Positions 35,629 through 48,256 of a DNA stretch of 64,000 bases are shown piece after piece. The notes under the pieces were generated by a model, which was not told the DNA's origin, did no database searches, and saw only the letters and a list, made by a program, of their open reading frames with translations. The stretch covers positions 1,302,001 to 1,366,000 of the forward strand of contig NC_079232.1 in assembly GCF_028502605.1 (NCBI RefSeq). The letters run 5' to 3'. The stretch's first letter is position 1. Every line of letters starts with the position of its first letter. This DNA comes from Trichoderma breve. Its lineage: Eukaryota; Ascomycota; Sordariomycetes; Hypocreales; Hypocreaceae. Both the position numbers and the translations under genes were made by a program.

Positions 35629-38600
35629 TTCCAAATATGCGACGGCGTGTCGTTTGTCGAAGGGGGCCCCCGTTTCCTTTTTTCCTCAAAAAGGGTCAGT
35701 AATGATCACCTTCCGGGATTAAAATGGCCCCATTTTCTCACGCCTGCAAGGGCACGACACATTTTGAAGCAAAAGGCGATTGAATCATTCCAATTTCGAA
35801 AGAGAGAGCCCTCCCCCCTGTTCGTTGCGGCACTTATCCCAGAGCAGCAAAGAAATAAAGTCAGATACAAGTGGCTCTCCACAGCTGGGATGCTTTGCCG
35901 GTAAACGCCCCCCGAAATGTGCTTGCAATTAGCAGGATATCATCCCACTTAGAGCGCGGCGGCACCACTTATGCGTGAGACTTGTTGCCAGATTGTCGAG
36001 GACATGGCATATGCCAAGAGGCTTTTGAAACGATTCCACGAGGAGCATCACACGGGTCCACTATACTATATCCCTTAATCATCTCAAGGTGGATTGAGTG
36101 CTCTATGACTTGTTTTTTTCGTGAGTATTGACCTTTTCGGCAATTGTATCTGTAAGCCAACAACTAGAGAGAGTGTAAAAAAAAAGACGCGTCTTACCAC
36201 CCCCCGATGCCCCAGACCTCTGGCAATATTCCGTGCTAGGGGGGTGGAGGAGAAGGAGGGGAGACACACGGGCCTCGTGGTCCTAGCATTCGGTAAGTTT
36301 TGAAGAAAGCACAGACAACAAAAAGAAAGGGCAATGACAGCCGAAGAGCCGACTCCGTGTCATTGGGAGGAGATATGGGAGGAGATACCGATCACGGAGT
36401 CATAGCTGTAGTAGCATTGTTCAGCGTACCTTGATAACCAGGAAAAAATGGACTGGCCCGTGACCATGTCCAAGATGCTGGCCATGCTGGGGGCAAAGAT
36501 GGCCAGAGTGTCCTTTGGCACGGCAGATTCCGCAACCATCGTCGTCTCACCACTGTATACGGTTCCCCAAACAAAAAGTGTACGGCATGGCACGAGTCAT
36601 GGGGCTCCTGGAGAGAACGGTCCGGCTCCAGCAGCCAGATTGACGGTGCTTTTCATTGTGACGCTGCACCTGTACCCATGACGATGGGAGTATCGTAGCA
36701 TCTGTTGAATTGACCTTCCTTTGTCCTCCTAATCATGGGAAGAGATAACGCCTTCGGTCCGCTCAAGTCGCGCATTGTGGAGTAGCTTTGCAGCTGATGG
36801 TGGTGTATACATGCCATGCAAGATGGAGAAATAGGCTGTTCGATGTGATGATGTGTGGGAAGGAATCTCACTCGACTGGATCGACACGAACTCCGTACTG
36901 GGCGAATCTCCATCTCCCCTTTCGTTTGCCGACGTCTATGCTTCCCAACCGCATGCCGCCGGGAAATGATCCAAGTGGGCAGAATCATCCCCTTTCCCAC
37001 CTCGCGTCGATCCTTAGCAATCCAGCGCAATATCGGGCTCATCTTGAGCGCCGGTACTGCGAGAGAGATCTCGCGCTTACGTGATGGGCGAGATCACAAT
37101 TGCGCGGGCGAGTCGGAACAATTCAAGAACGAAGTGAGGTCCAGACCACCCTCTGCTCCCTCCCACCCCCCCTTCTTGAGGCAGCCCCCATGTGCTGATT
37201 TTCCAATATTACAGGGCCATCAGCAGATTTGATGGGCAGGACAGCCTGGAAGTAGCCCGAAAGTTCCGTAGACTGCTGTTTCCGTGCCCTCCCTTTTGGT
37301 GAAGATCCTTGCAGGAAGCGGTACGAGAACAGGGCAGTATATACAAGCAAGCACGGTAATCGTAGCACGACTGTCCGTGGCCTTGGCCGGAGGTTTGGGT
37401 AAGATAGTCTCCGGTCCCAGGTGAGAGCGTATAATACCAAGTATTCGCTCACCTTCCCAGGATGACAGTCCTAAAGACAGTGGTCCCAAAGCGGGTTGCA
37501 AGCTGCAACATGAGCCTCTCGCTTCCACGTGGGGATCAACTGCGCTACAACGCTGCCGTGTGGTTGTCGGCCTCGACGCTTTGCTGGATCCGGGATCTGT
37601 CATGGTCAGGGTTAGTTGAAAGTGAGCCGGGGGTTGCTTGCAGGCTTATAACACTCGCATACCTAGTAAGTGGCATTTCCCCATGCGAGCACTAGCACCA
37701 TCACGACACTGTACATACATACACAGCCTATGGGCCATGGACGATATGGCCAGGGGGGAGAAACTGTCAATCCTGGGCGTGGGCGCGGTCAGGTCAGGAT
37801 GATGCCTGTGCTCGTTTGGATAAAAAGACCCATAGCCCACCTGCAGGGCTCATCACAGCCAAGGGCCAAAAGGACGCTACTTCGTGCTGGCAACTGCGAG
37901 CACGTTGATATTATATGCGCCGTAATCTGATGCTGCAAGCAGCGAAAGAGGTTTATGTCAGGGTGCTGGTGTGAGTAGCATTCCAGCGTATCAAATTTCC
38001 TGGCGTTGAAAGATGTGAGAGCATCATGATCATGGGACACAAGCAAAGGCGTCGAAAAGGGAAGTTGCCGAGAGCGGCGAGCAAATGAAATGAGCCATGA
38101 GGGGATTAAAACAAGAGGAAAGAGAGTGAAGAAGAAAAAAAAGAGCGCAGATGCCGCAGCAAAGCCGTGATGATGATTAATACATGGAACGTTGACAGCA
38201 AATAGGGTTAAGGCTCTAAGAGCACGATCAATGGCAATAGCCTGCCCTTCGCAGCTGCTGCGACTCTGCAACTGCACGAGAGTTTCCGGCTGAATGGTTC
38301 TGGCGGATCGGCCCGTGCACTCACAAGTCACAACTCGAAGTCGCGGAAGCCCGGCTGCGTTGCCCCGGGCCGTGGGATCGTCCGCAGGAGGCGGCATGTA
38401 ATTGAATTTGATGTAAATGTGCAGTAGCTGTACAGTACGAGTAGTTGTACAGTATGATCAATGTATAATAATAAGCGCGGGTGAAGAAGATAATGACCAT
38501 GCCCAGGACAGGCAAGGCAAGACAACCTTGAAAGCAAGACAAGGCATAGGAACAGGAACACAGCCGGATGCCGTGCCGCGCCCTGCAATTGAAATCAAAG

Positions 38601-39947
38601 TCGTATTGGGTTCATGTTGACAATGGCCAGCCGGGTCTGGAGCCTTGAACTGCATTCCGAGAACGTTGACATCAATGCCGCTACTCGTACGAGTTATCAG
38701 CCGCAATGACTCGAGCGGCAATCCATCACAAACCCCCGGCTGTGCTGTCTGCTCCTGTACGTGCTTTGTCATTGCCCAGACGGAGTAATACAGTGCCGCA
38801 TACATACACCAACAGGAACTGCACGCTCTTACTGTACAGCCCGGCTGTGCCCCTTGCCGGGCGTGACCAAGGCCTGAGGCAAGGAAGCGGGCACCGGGTT
38901 GCTGCGCCGCCCTGGAGGGGTCTTGGGGGTCGTTTATCAAAGGTGTATCTACCATATGATGATGACTTCGAATCCAATTCCATATTCGTTTTGTCTGTGA
39001 ATTACGTGTGCAGGGTAGCCAGCCGTTTTGGCGTGAGTTGACGCTGGGACACAGGGCAACAACAAGGATGAAACAGCGCACTACCAAATCACACTCCATC
39101 CTACACCAAGTTCCGTTTATACGGGTACCCAGTTCAACTGCATACACACGTTGTGTAAGTCGAGTAGCACACACACTCATACGCACAAGTTGGTGACGAG
39201 GCCATCGTCATCGCCGTCTAACGGGCACTGCTCCCGGCGAACCTCTTTTGTCTGTGCTGCCGCACCCAAATCCCGTAGGGCTGTGCCCGGCAAAGCAACA
39301 TGCAAGGCTGCATGAATGGCCCTTTCCATCTGATCTTCTAGAAGCTGACTCTGACACCAGCCTGAATTTCGCTTCAAGCCATGGGCATGCATGTATGCGG
39401 ACTAGTCCTTTCTGCGAACCCAGATCTAGCGGAATGGCGGTAAGGGGACGGTAAGGCTGTCCATGGCGTTACACTCGCTTTCTCGATGCATTGGCGAGAA
39501 CAGCAACATCAATGGCGTATCATACACGTGCCTACATGTATATGATGTACTGTATGCACGATGACTGCACGCACGCAAAGTACATTCCTCATTTTGAAAG
39601 GACCATGGAGCACAATACAGCTCCGAACACGAGAGAGGGTATTCGCCCGGATCTGTTGCGATCCGAAACTCGTAAACTCCTACTGCCCTTGGCGGGGGGC
39701 GCAATGCGCAATACGCGATACGACGACAAGCCAACTCTAAGTCGCCGGTTTGTTTCGCGGGACTACAAAAGTACGGCTTGATCCTTCGTCACAGACTCCG
39801 TCAGGACGGGACGACGCCATAGGACGCCGGCTCCTTTGGCGGCCAGGCACCCGCAAAAAATGACTGGACGGCCCGTGAGAGGCTAATAAACCGTCTGAAA
39901 ATGAATAGGCGATCCGGAGATGCTTGTGACGGAGGCCTGTATGAGTA

Positions 39948-39968
39948 TTTTTTTTTTTTTTTTTTTTT
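39948..39968 (+). repeat. T21 homopolymer
   Basis: An uninterrupted run of 21 thymines within the gene-poor region. Confidence 0.9.
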
Positions 39969-41945
39969 GTTGCGATGCAGACGTCATTGCCACTTGGAAG
40001 GATGAGTGTATACTGTGGCCATCAGGCTGGAATGAGTGTAATGTTGCATCGCTCGAGTTCCCTCCAGGCACCTGCTTTTCCAGTGATTCGTCGAGGCAAA
40101 ATCAAATAGAGTGAATATGTAATTTTGTTCCTGCCTAGGCAAGACGGTTCATGAATCAGTCATCCGGCAGTCATGCTCATCCGCAGCGAGCGTGCATTTG
40201 GGATCTGACAGGCGAGGTCGCCGGCTGTAGGCCAAGGCCGAGCTGCCTTGCGCTTGATACTTGGTAGGTTGCCGGGCTCCGTATCGAGTCAAAGTTGCGA
40301 TGCGGTCTTCTTGGAGAACTCAAATTCGAGTTCAACGATCAACAAGGAGCTCAATACCGTAGATAGGGTAATTTGCAACATTCGAATTTCGCCGTCCGGT
40401 AATACCTGCGACGATGATGATGACGGGTGCTAAAAGCTTGAACCTTGAAGCATGGATGAATTGATATGAAGGTTCCAGGAACACCAGACAAGCACGAGTG
40501 CTAAAACAACCTAAACAGACAAGGTACCTCGCCTAAGCGAACTGTGCCAGGCGATACATCCTGTTCCGCCCTGCCCATCGTGGGGGACGCTATTATGTAC
40601 TCTGCTATGCTCTCAACTGCTATTGATGTTATGCGCTGCCTGTGCCTTGTGCCTGTCAGTTATCACGGAACCTGGAAAGAGGCTCCAAACAAGGCAAAAA
40701 TGGATCAAGCGCAATTTCCTCGTGCTTACTGTGCAGCCCGGCTTTCGCAGGGCCAAGCCCGATTACGTTGCGTCCGTCCAGGCGCGGCATCTCGATTGTG
40801 CAAACAAAACAGCCGCGGGCGAGATATGCGGCGGCGGCGCCTACAACATCCGTGATAGCAACGACAACAGCGGCAGCGGCAGCAACAGCAACAGCGATCC
40901 CGAGTGAACCTAGCGAAAAACGAACGAAGAAACCCCGTGAGATGGGCGGTGCGCGTGGCCCCTTTTCCGGAATCAAGTGCTGACGCCTTGTGAGGCTGGT
41001 GAAGCGAATCATCATCAATCGTCCCCCCAAGCGAGTACCTGTAGACGAGGGCAGATGCTCTTTCAAACTCCCGTCACTTCACTGGAAACTTCTAATTACA
41101 TTACAATGGATGGTCTCCTCCATACTAACGACACAGTAAGCACAAGCTTGCCGAAGCGAGGCCAGCAAATCAAGTACCGCCCCCCTCCGCGCGGCTCGCT
41201 TGCCATTGGGCCGCTATTTTTATCCCCCCAGAAAAACCTTACCCTAAGAGAGAGGCCGAGGGCTGTTTGGTGAGCTTCGCGGCGCTTACGGAGGTGGGAA
41301 CCCATGAGCTCTTTTTTATTTCCAATGCGGTTTTTGTCTTTGTTGTGTTTAATCAAGCAAATGAGATTGGACGTCTTGACGGGTACTTGTCACATAGCAG
41401 TCAATAGCAGCGCCCTGTCAACTCGTCGCCAAGCATCCATCCATTACATGTAGGTACCTTAGTAGTACTGCACCGTCCACTAACATGTAATTCCGGTACC
41501 TGTACTCTCCAGTCTCTATTCCGTCCACATGGATCAAATGGATCAATTGGATGCAACAGCGCCAAGCGCTGGCGGCAGTCCGTATTAGTGCCGGTTTGGA
41601 TTTGTTCCTTTTTTTGGCCGCAAGCGAGGCATCTTTTCCCTTCCCAGGTCCTCGGCAATGAATCATAGATCAGCGGCGGCACCCTAGGCAGAGAGGGGGC
41701 TTAGAAGCTTCGTCTCGTCTTATTTTGGAGTCGACAAGCGATAGTCTGCCGCGACTGGCCCCGTATCAGAAGCCGGGAACGAAAGCGACCGCAGAGAGAT
41801 TTGAAAGAGACGAGACGAGAGGATCAAGGGATTCGCTTGGATGAATCAAATCGTCTTGTCCTAGGTGTCTATTAGCTCTGGCTGCGGCTCTGGACTCTGG
41901 CTCTACTAGGGGATCCATGCTGTGCCATGGCTATTTTGACATGAT

Positions 41946-41965
41946 GCCATGCCATGCCATGCCAT
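41946..41965 (+). repeat. GCCAT pentamer x4
   Basis: Four perfect tandem copies of GCCAT followed by degenerate copies (GCTGT, GCCGT, GTCGT). Confidence 0.85.
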
Positions 41966-43496
41966 GCTGTGCCGTGTCGTGTCATATTTGCCGAAGATAT
42001 GTACCTGCGAGTACAAGTAGGTGTGTACATGTACTTGACGCTTCACTTGATTGCACGTATTACTGTATGGTGCCGCTTGTAACCTCAACCTCAATCTGAT
42101 ATCCCCATCCGTCATCGCCATGTCTTTTCTGTCTGCCTTGCGTAAAATATCAAGTGCCCAGTTAGGATGGAAGCGTCTACATGAGGCTAGCCCTGCCGCT
42201 GGTACATTATTTGCATCTGCTGGGACCAGTACGTGACATTGTTCGCTCGCATGGCATGCGTGGAGAAGGGCGCATCATGTAACTCTACTGGGCATTGATG
42301 CCCTCATCGAGTCCCCAAGAGCGACGATGAGATGACATGGCCTTGTCTCTCCTTCGCCAACTACTGCCCACCACCACCACCAAAACCTCAAGGGTTGCGT
42401 CGTAGTGGCTGGCTCCATCAGCAAGGGACCTCCCCCCCCTGGCACTGCCCAGTTGGACGAATACGGCATCCTTTCAAGGCGAAAAAGGTACGCGCCACGT
42501 GGGGGCTGCGATAGAAAGCAACTCCCCAATCTGTGCACTTACATGGGCAGAGGACATGACCTTTTGGTCGGCATCAGCCTGGCTAGTACCACCTGTAATC
42601 TGCCTGTGGTCTGGTCTTTTGAGATGAGATGATGGCCCTGGGATCCTTTACCGACGGAACGTCTAGAGCATCAGTGCGCAACCTGGCACAAGTTTTAGGC
42701 CACGGGTAGTTTTCTCCACCCACTCGAGGCCATTTGCCTCCCCTTCCTCGCTGTGACAAAAAGGCAAAGAAGAGAGAAAAAAGACACAGTGTTGTATCAG
42801 ACGAGAGCCCAGAAAATTGGGGGGTGGACCGGGGGTGTGGGAGAGGATGGTGGTGGGTTGAGCCATGACAGGACAAAATACAGTTTGATGTTGTATTAGA
42901 GGGAATGACGGCCTCTCGATTGGGCGATTCGTACCGGCTATCGCTGGAGATGTATGCTTCCAATACGATACACGGGGCCTTTTCCAATGGGCAATCAATA
43001 CTATGATGTATGCCTAGGGGAACTGTGAAATGATTCAACATGAATCCTCTTGCCCTGGATCCAGAAATCTGCATGCACGCCTCCATCTTTATTTTGTGCT
43101 TCTACTGCAGCCGGCTCCCGGTCCGTCGATGAGATTGGATGGAGACGCCGACAGGAACCCTCCCATAGGAATTGCCACGAGGCCCAAGAAGGCTGCATCC
43201 CGCACCTGAAAGGCGCCGTGGGATGGTGATCCGAACGAGTCGTACACACTATACATCATACACGATGTAGACACTATACATTACAACCGAACCGCATGCA
43301 GTCAGGATTGCAGTGCAGTGCAGTGCAGGAAAATGCGGTGCTTAGTTGCACATCGGTAGCCTCTACGATTGGGCTGACTCACGCGCAACCTCAGCCCTAC
43401 GGCTTGATCAAAGCGGGCAAAGCCCACGCCCCCAAAAAAAGGGCCGTCAGCCACCCTGCCACCCACAACTCCCCTATGGGATGAGAGGGAAGAGAA

Positions 43497-43514
43497 AGAG
43501 AGAGAGAGAGAGAG
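43497..43514 (+). repeat. (AG)9 microsatellite
   Basis: Nine AG units, about 600 bases upstream of the small-protein start. Confidence 0.85.
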
Positions 43515-43828
43515 TTAGACTGGGACGGGATTCCGCTTTAGCCTAGGGGGGGTGTGTGGTTTGCAAAAGCTCTGGATGTGAGCACGCGCCGGGGAACTGG
43601 GCTGTACCTCTCCAAGTGCGCAAGTGTAATACTAATAGTGAGCGAGAGAAATAAACGACAGGGCAGGGCAGCCGTCATCTCACCTTTTCGAAAAAAAAAA
43701 GGTCAGGGGGGCGTGTGGGAGGGACCCGGGTACCAAGGAATCCTGGGAACTGGTCTCGATGCAGGGAACCAGAAGACGTCGTTTCGTTTTGGGCAACTTG
43801 TTTGGTGTTTCGATGTTGCGGCTTTGCA

Positions 43829-43836
43829 TATATAAG
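43829..43836 (+). promoter_or_regulatory. TATA box of the 54-aa protein gene
   Basis: TATATAAG, followed about 30 bases later by a long A/C-rich leader free of G, the style of strongly expressed fungal genes. Confidence 0.6.
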
Positions 43837-44112
43837 GTGGCTGCTTCATCCCGAGACCAGATGCCACTATTCCTCAGACAGACAGTCAAACACTCAAACA
43901 GAACAGACACACTAAACAACTACATCTCTTCCATCATACACACTTACATATATCCTTGGGATATCTCATCAGTCTTCTCACTCTCACCACAACTCTTTCA
44001 CAAGACTATCTATATCTCATCTACTCAAGCCACCTCAACCACATCTACAACCAACCCACCAAAAATAAACCCTACACACTTTCAAAACAACAACCCAAAA
44101 CTCATCATCACA

Positions 44113-44277
44113 ATGGCCGCCTTTGCTTCCTCCTTCGACGTCTCCGTCTCCATGGTCGACTCTGCTCGAAGCGGCTACAACATCGTCTCCCGCCCCAACA
44201 CCGGCCCCGGCTCTGGTTCCAGCTCCGGCTCCAGCTCTTCCTCAAGCGGCCGCCGGCCCGATGCCCGTGAATACTAA
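44113..44277 (+). CDS. 54-aa micro-protein with Ser/Gly tail
   Basis: The ATG lies in an excellent fungal context (ATCACAATGGCC) after a leader of roughly 240 nt rich in C and A. The product is MAAFASSFDVSVSMVDSARS, then GYNIVSRPNT, then a Gly/Ser run and the charged end GRRPDAREY. No signal peptide or membrane helix. Codon third positions are strongly C-biased (TCC, GAC, GTC, AAC), typical of highly expressed Hypocreales genes. A long T-rich 3' region follows. Family unknown; it might be a stress-induced small protein. The promoter, leader and codon bias argue for a true gene despite its size. Confidence 0.65.
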   Translation: MAAFASSFDVSVSMVDSARSGYNIVSRPNTGPGSGSSSGSSSSSSGRRPDAREY

Positions 44278-44804
44278 ACGGCTTCTCCTGCTATTTCTTG
44301 CAACTTTCTTCTTTCTTCTTTTTTTCTTTTTTGAAAGCATCCAGTGCCTTCACAGGCATTTTCGTTCCGCCACAGCAGAGGCGCATGGAGAAGACGGATA
44401 GACAAAAAAACCACACGGCAATACCACCTCACTGGAAAAAAACAAGACAAAAAAAATTCGAACACCTCACTTTCTACCCCTCTGTATTTGTATCGGCATA
44501 GGATATTTTTTGGGCTTCGGGATCTCTCTTTTCTTCATCTTCACCTTCTTCTTCTTCTTTTTCAACCCCTTTTTTGGTTTGACGACATTCACGCGGCGTT
44601 GGATATGGGAACAAGACATCATGCTGCAAATGGCAGCCAGCTATACATGGATGGGTTCGGTCGATTTGTTTCTTCTGTTTTTGGATAGACCTCTGAAGCT
44701 TTACGGCACTGTTTCTTTCTCTTCACTTCTTGCTTTTCCAACCTTTTTATCTAGAGTGTAGAATAATAGTACAAGAGTTTTTCTCTCTGCCTTACCTTGA
44801 GTCT
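44278..44804. other. 3' UTR and convergent intergenic region
   Basis: T-rich runs at about 44300-44330 and 44535-44565 (TTC/CTT repeats). No gene seen. Confidence 0.5.
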
Positions 44805-46664
44805 CTACTTTCCTACGCAAAACCTAGAACGCATGTTAGAAATGCAAAGTAAATCACTGGCAATGAATGCATCAACTCACTTTTCAAAAACCACGCCCAG
44901 CACATCTTCCACATCGCCAGCCTCCCCCTTGCCAGTGATGCGCGCCAGGCAATCCGCCGCATACCGCAAATACTCCGCCGCAAGCACCGTGTCCGCCTCG
45001 ACATTCGCATCCTCCGGGCGCGCTTCCGCCAGAAACTCCTCCAGATGGCCCCTGCATCGGGCCAGGAGCTGTGCCTGGCGTGCCGTCACCCCCAACAGAT
45101 CCTGCAAGTCGACAGGCATCTCTGTCATTTGCGAGAAAGTGCCTACCAAGGCCGCTGTCAGAGCGTGGATTCCTCCTGGATCCTTGCCCAGCTCAGAGCT
45201 CAGGCTGGCCTCCTTGCAAGAGATGGCGGCTATTTGGGCCGATCCCAGCCTGGGGACTTTTTCGCCTAATCTTTGGCGAAATTCATCCAGCATCCTTTGG
45301 AGTTGTGCAGGCTCGACCGTATCTCTCTTGTTTACCACGATAAGGCGAGCTTCGGCCGCTGCGGCAATGTCCAGCGTTTCCTGATCGTAGAGGATGAACG
45401 GACCGGACGGCCCGCTTTCAAGAGATGCCAGAACAACGACGATATCTGACTCTTGTGCCTTTTGCCTTGCTCTACGGATTCCCTCCAGTTCTACTGCCCC
45501 GACGGGACCCGACGGTACTAGATCATCGCTCGACCTGAATCCGGCCGTGTCCGCAAAGGAGCACAGGTATCCTCGAATGTCGAGGCTGGCCTCTACAATG
45601 TCTCGGGTGGTGCCAGCCTCGCCAGATACAATCGAAGCTTCACGGCCGACAATCAAGTTCATCAACGAGCTCTTACCCACGTTTGGCGGCCCAAGCAGTG
45701 CGATTCGGATACCGCTCCTCAGCAACTCACTCCTCTGGCCACCCTGTTCGTGCAGGTGAATGCCTCGGAGGATGTTGTCCACTAACCTCGCTACGTTGTC
45801 TAGCAAATCCGTCGGTGATTCATCAAAATGTTGGTCTTCTGAAAAGTCGATCAACGCCTCGATCTCTCCCCGGGCCAGGAGAAGCTCTTCCCTCCAGCTC
45901 TCATAGGTGCGAGCCAACACTCCCGAGTTTCCCCTGACGGCTGCGCGCCGCTGCTGCTCTGTCTCTGCGGATAGAATGTCGCCCAAGGATTCAACACGAG
46001 CGAGATCCAAGCGATCATTCAGGAACGCCCTCTTAGTGAACTCCCCAGGCTCGGCGTAGCGGATCCGATGCTCAGACGCACACTGCGGGATAGCTGCTAG
46101 AACCGCCTTGATCGTAGCTGTGCCACCATGGATGTGCAGCTCTAATACATCTTCTCCAGTTACCGTTTTGGGCGAGGGAAAGAAGAGGACTACTGCTTCC
46201 GAATCCAGCATACTTCGTTGGAGTCCTGCAAGCTTTGGGTCGAGTAACGATCGCACAGAGGCGTATCTAGGCTTTGGCAGTGCCTTTGATGGACACAGGG
46301 CTCTGTATATCTAAAAATAAAAGCGAAACGTCATGATTGGTTACTTGACCGCGTCCTGTAATTTGGAATTCTGCCCACTTACATCTAGACATGCCGGACC
46401 AGAGATGCGAATCACGGCGATTCCTGCCTTGCCTTGGGCCGTCGAAAGTGCGTATATCGTATCATTGGTACCTGCACCAAATCTAGTGCTGAGCTGCTCA
46501 AGCTCATTGGCTTTGAACGTCCGGCCCGAAAAGGATCTCAGGCTATGGTTACATGAGCATGACTTTGACGGCGCCTTTTTGAGCGCTCGAATTGATAAAG
46601 CAACGCCTGGACCTCGTCTGCCGGCGCGAGTCAAGTGCTGTAGCAGCAGGCTGTGGCGGCGCAT
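44805..46664 (-). CDS. MSS1: Mitochondrial tRNA-modification GTPase (MnmE/TrmE family)
   Basis: With Mto1, MSS1 makes the 5-carboxymethylaminomethyl group on wobble U34 of mitochondrial tRNAs. Minus-strand model 46664..46383, 46310..44881 and 44823..44805 (576 aa). The N terminus (MRRHSLLLQHLTRAGRRG) is basic and Ser-rich like a mitochondrial presequence. The TrmE N domain follows (TIYALSTAQGKAGIAVIRIS; ELHIHGGTATIKAVL). GTPase motifs: G1 GPPNVGKS at about 301, G2 GTTRD at about 327, G3 DTAG at about 348, G4 NKRD at about 421. The last exon is a 19-nt piece that completes KFCVGK, the conserved catalytic-Cys end of the family; without it the protein ends at FEK. An upstream TTG-initiated frame is disregarded. 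Head-to-head with ELP5. Confidence 0.95.
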
Positions 46665-47119
46665 GGGTTTTGAGCTCCCTAATGAAGAGGAAGGCTGTGG
46701 CTGTGAAATCAAAAGTGGCAAAAGTGTGTTGCATCGATATATACGTCTTAGACGAGGCTGGTGATGTGCGGGCGAAAGGAAAATTTCAGTGTTTGGTGTT
46801 GAGACGATGAGAGCTACAGCTATATCGTCCATCAACCAGTATGGAGACTAGATGGAACGCTGTGAGAGAGCGCACTGAAAATTTAGTGGCGGCTTTCACT
46901 ACAGTTAGTGCCCGTGGCGGTCTCTCAGGCATCAACTCTGCACTAGGTCAAAGCGTCCTAGCGGATCCAGACATTGATATGTCAAATGAACATCTTCATT
47001 CATATTTCAAGCCTCACTCATATAGGCAACTTGAATACCACAGCCAACCAACGAATTTCACATATAGACAGGCGCATCTATAGAGTATCCTTTGACTGGC
47101 AACTAAACATCCACAAGCC
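46665..47119. promoter_or_regulatory. Bidirectional promoter of MSS1 and ELP5
   Basis: 455 bases between two outward-facing starts. No coding frame with protein character. I can name no motif with confidence. Confidence 0.5.
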
Positions 47120-48256
47120 ATGGCTCCCACGGCAAACTCCCATGGCCGCTCTCACAGCTTACTTTTGCTCCAAAGGCTTCTGAATTTTCGAGATGCCGCC
47201 AGCCCTCTCACTCTCCTCCTCGACAACCTTGAACAGCCCGCCCGCCCCATCATTTCAGAGCTCATGACCAGAGCAAAGGTATTTTTTGCATGCAAGATTC
47301 TCTACATTATACACGCAGTAGACGACTGACACCCATAATCAGCTAGCAAAGACGAAAATCATATTCTTGTCCTTCTCCACACTCCGCAAGCCACGAGATG
47401 CAGATGTCCTCATCAAAGCTACCGGTAAAGATTCAAATACTGTGGCCCGAGAACTTTTAGCACAGTATCCCTCATTCCAACCGTCAGCTCTCAAAGATAA
47501 AACTGCGCAAAGTGAGTGACCACGATTAGTCCATGGAAGACGCATAACTAAGACGATGTAGGAGCCGTCGTCTTCATTGACTCATTGAATTCTCTTTCTT
47601 CGGCAGCCACTCAGTCCTTGGCCGTCTTCCTATCAAGCATCATCACCCCGGTAGTGTCCATCGTGGGCGTATACCACACCGATGTACCAGTCATTCTACC
47701 AAAGTCATTTAACGAATATGAACCTCACCCGTTTACGCTGCTATGCCACCTGGCCACAGCTGTATTGACGCTCTCAAACCTGCGGCAAGAAACTGAACGT
47801 CAAAAGGCGCGCAACAGAAGCGTTGTAGAGCCAGAGTGGGGTCTCAAAGAACATCGCGAAGGCATCCTTATTGGCCTCGCAGAAAAGGGCAAATCCGAGG
47901 ACCAGGTAGGCGTCGTCATTAGTATGGATCTACGGAGGAGAAGCGGACGGGCCGTCGACGAAAAGTTCATCCTCATGCCCGGTTCTGCAGCGGCAAAGTC
48001 CAGGCTAGGCAAGCTTTGCCTGCTCACAGACCATCCTATGTTTAAGAAGCCCGAAGCCGAGCAGGGAGATGGAGGAGATGAACAACCTGAAAGCACCTTT
48101 AACTTGGGACTTACGGAAAAGCAGCGTAAGGACAGAGAGGGGATTGTGCTGCCGTACTTTGATGCGCAGACAGATATTGGAGCGGGCGAGGGAGGCAGAA
48201 TTCTATATGAGATGGGTAGAGAGGATGACTTTGATGATGAAGAAGACGAGATATAA
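47120..48256 (+). CDS. ELP5: Elongator subunit Elp5
   Basis: Elp5 forms, with Elp4 and Elp6, the RecA-like ring of Elongator, which makes cm5U34 on cytosolic tRNAs. Model 47120..47278, 47343..47511 and 47562..48256 (340 aa), phases 0 and 1, with CTAAC-like branch site before the last exon. Start MAPTANSHGRSHSLLLLQRL is typical. The RecA-like core includes KTKIIFLSFST, then AVVFIDSLNSL and SIVGVYHTDV. The C-terminal part is highly diagnostic: STFNLGLTEKQRKDREGIVL, then PYFDAQ and GGRILYEMGREDDFDDEEDE. This subunit has no Walker A, as expected. Homology to budding-yeast Iki1/Elp5 is by recall of the C-terminal signature. It is divergent from MSS1, another U34-modification gene. Confidence 0.93.

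Larger units (their letters stand above)
35319..44112. other. 8.8-kb gene-poor region
   Basis: I find no gene I can support. The longest frames (for example 38458-39186 on the minus strand, 242 codons, and 35386-35904 on the plus strand) have random composition, no family likeness and no consistent splice structure. It contains mononucleotide, AG and GCCAT runs listed separately, many GTAC-rich strings, and CT-rich blocks. Unannotated non-coding transcripts or long upstream regulatory DNA for the gene at 44113 are possible. No transposon ends or tRNA were recognised. Confidence 0.5.

Noticed and set aside
35386..35904. 172-codon frame with a poly-Pro run
   Set aside because: The proline run is just the C24 homopolymer; flanks look random, and it is likely sensitive to tract length.
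38458..39186. 242-codon minus-strand frame in the gene-poor region
   Set aside because: No family likeness, composition like random translation (many Cys, Trp, His), overlapping frames of similar length on the other strand.
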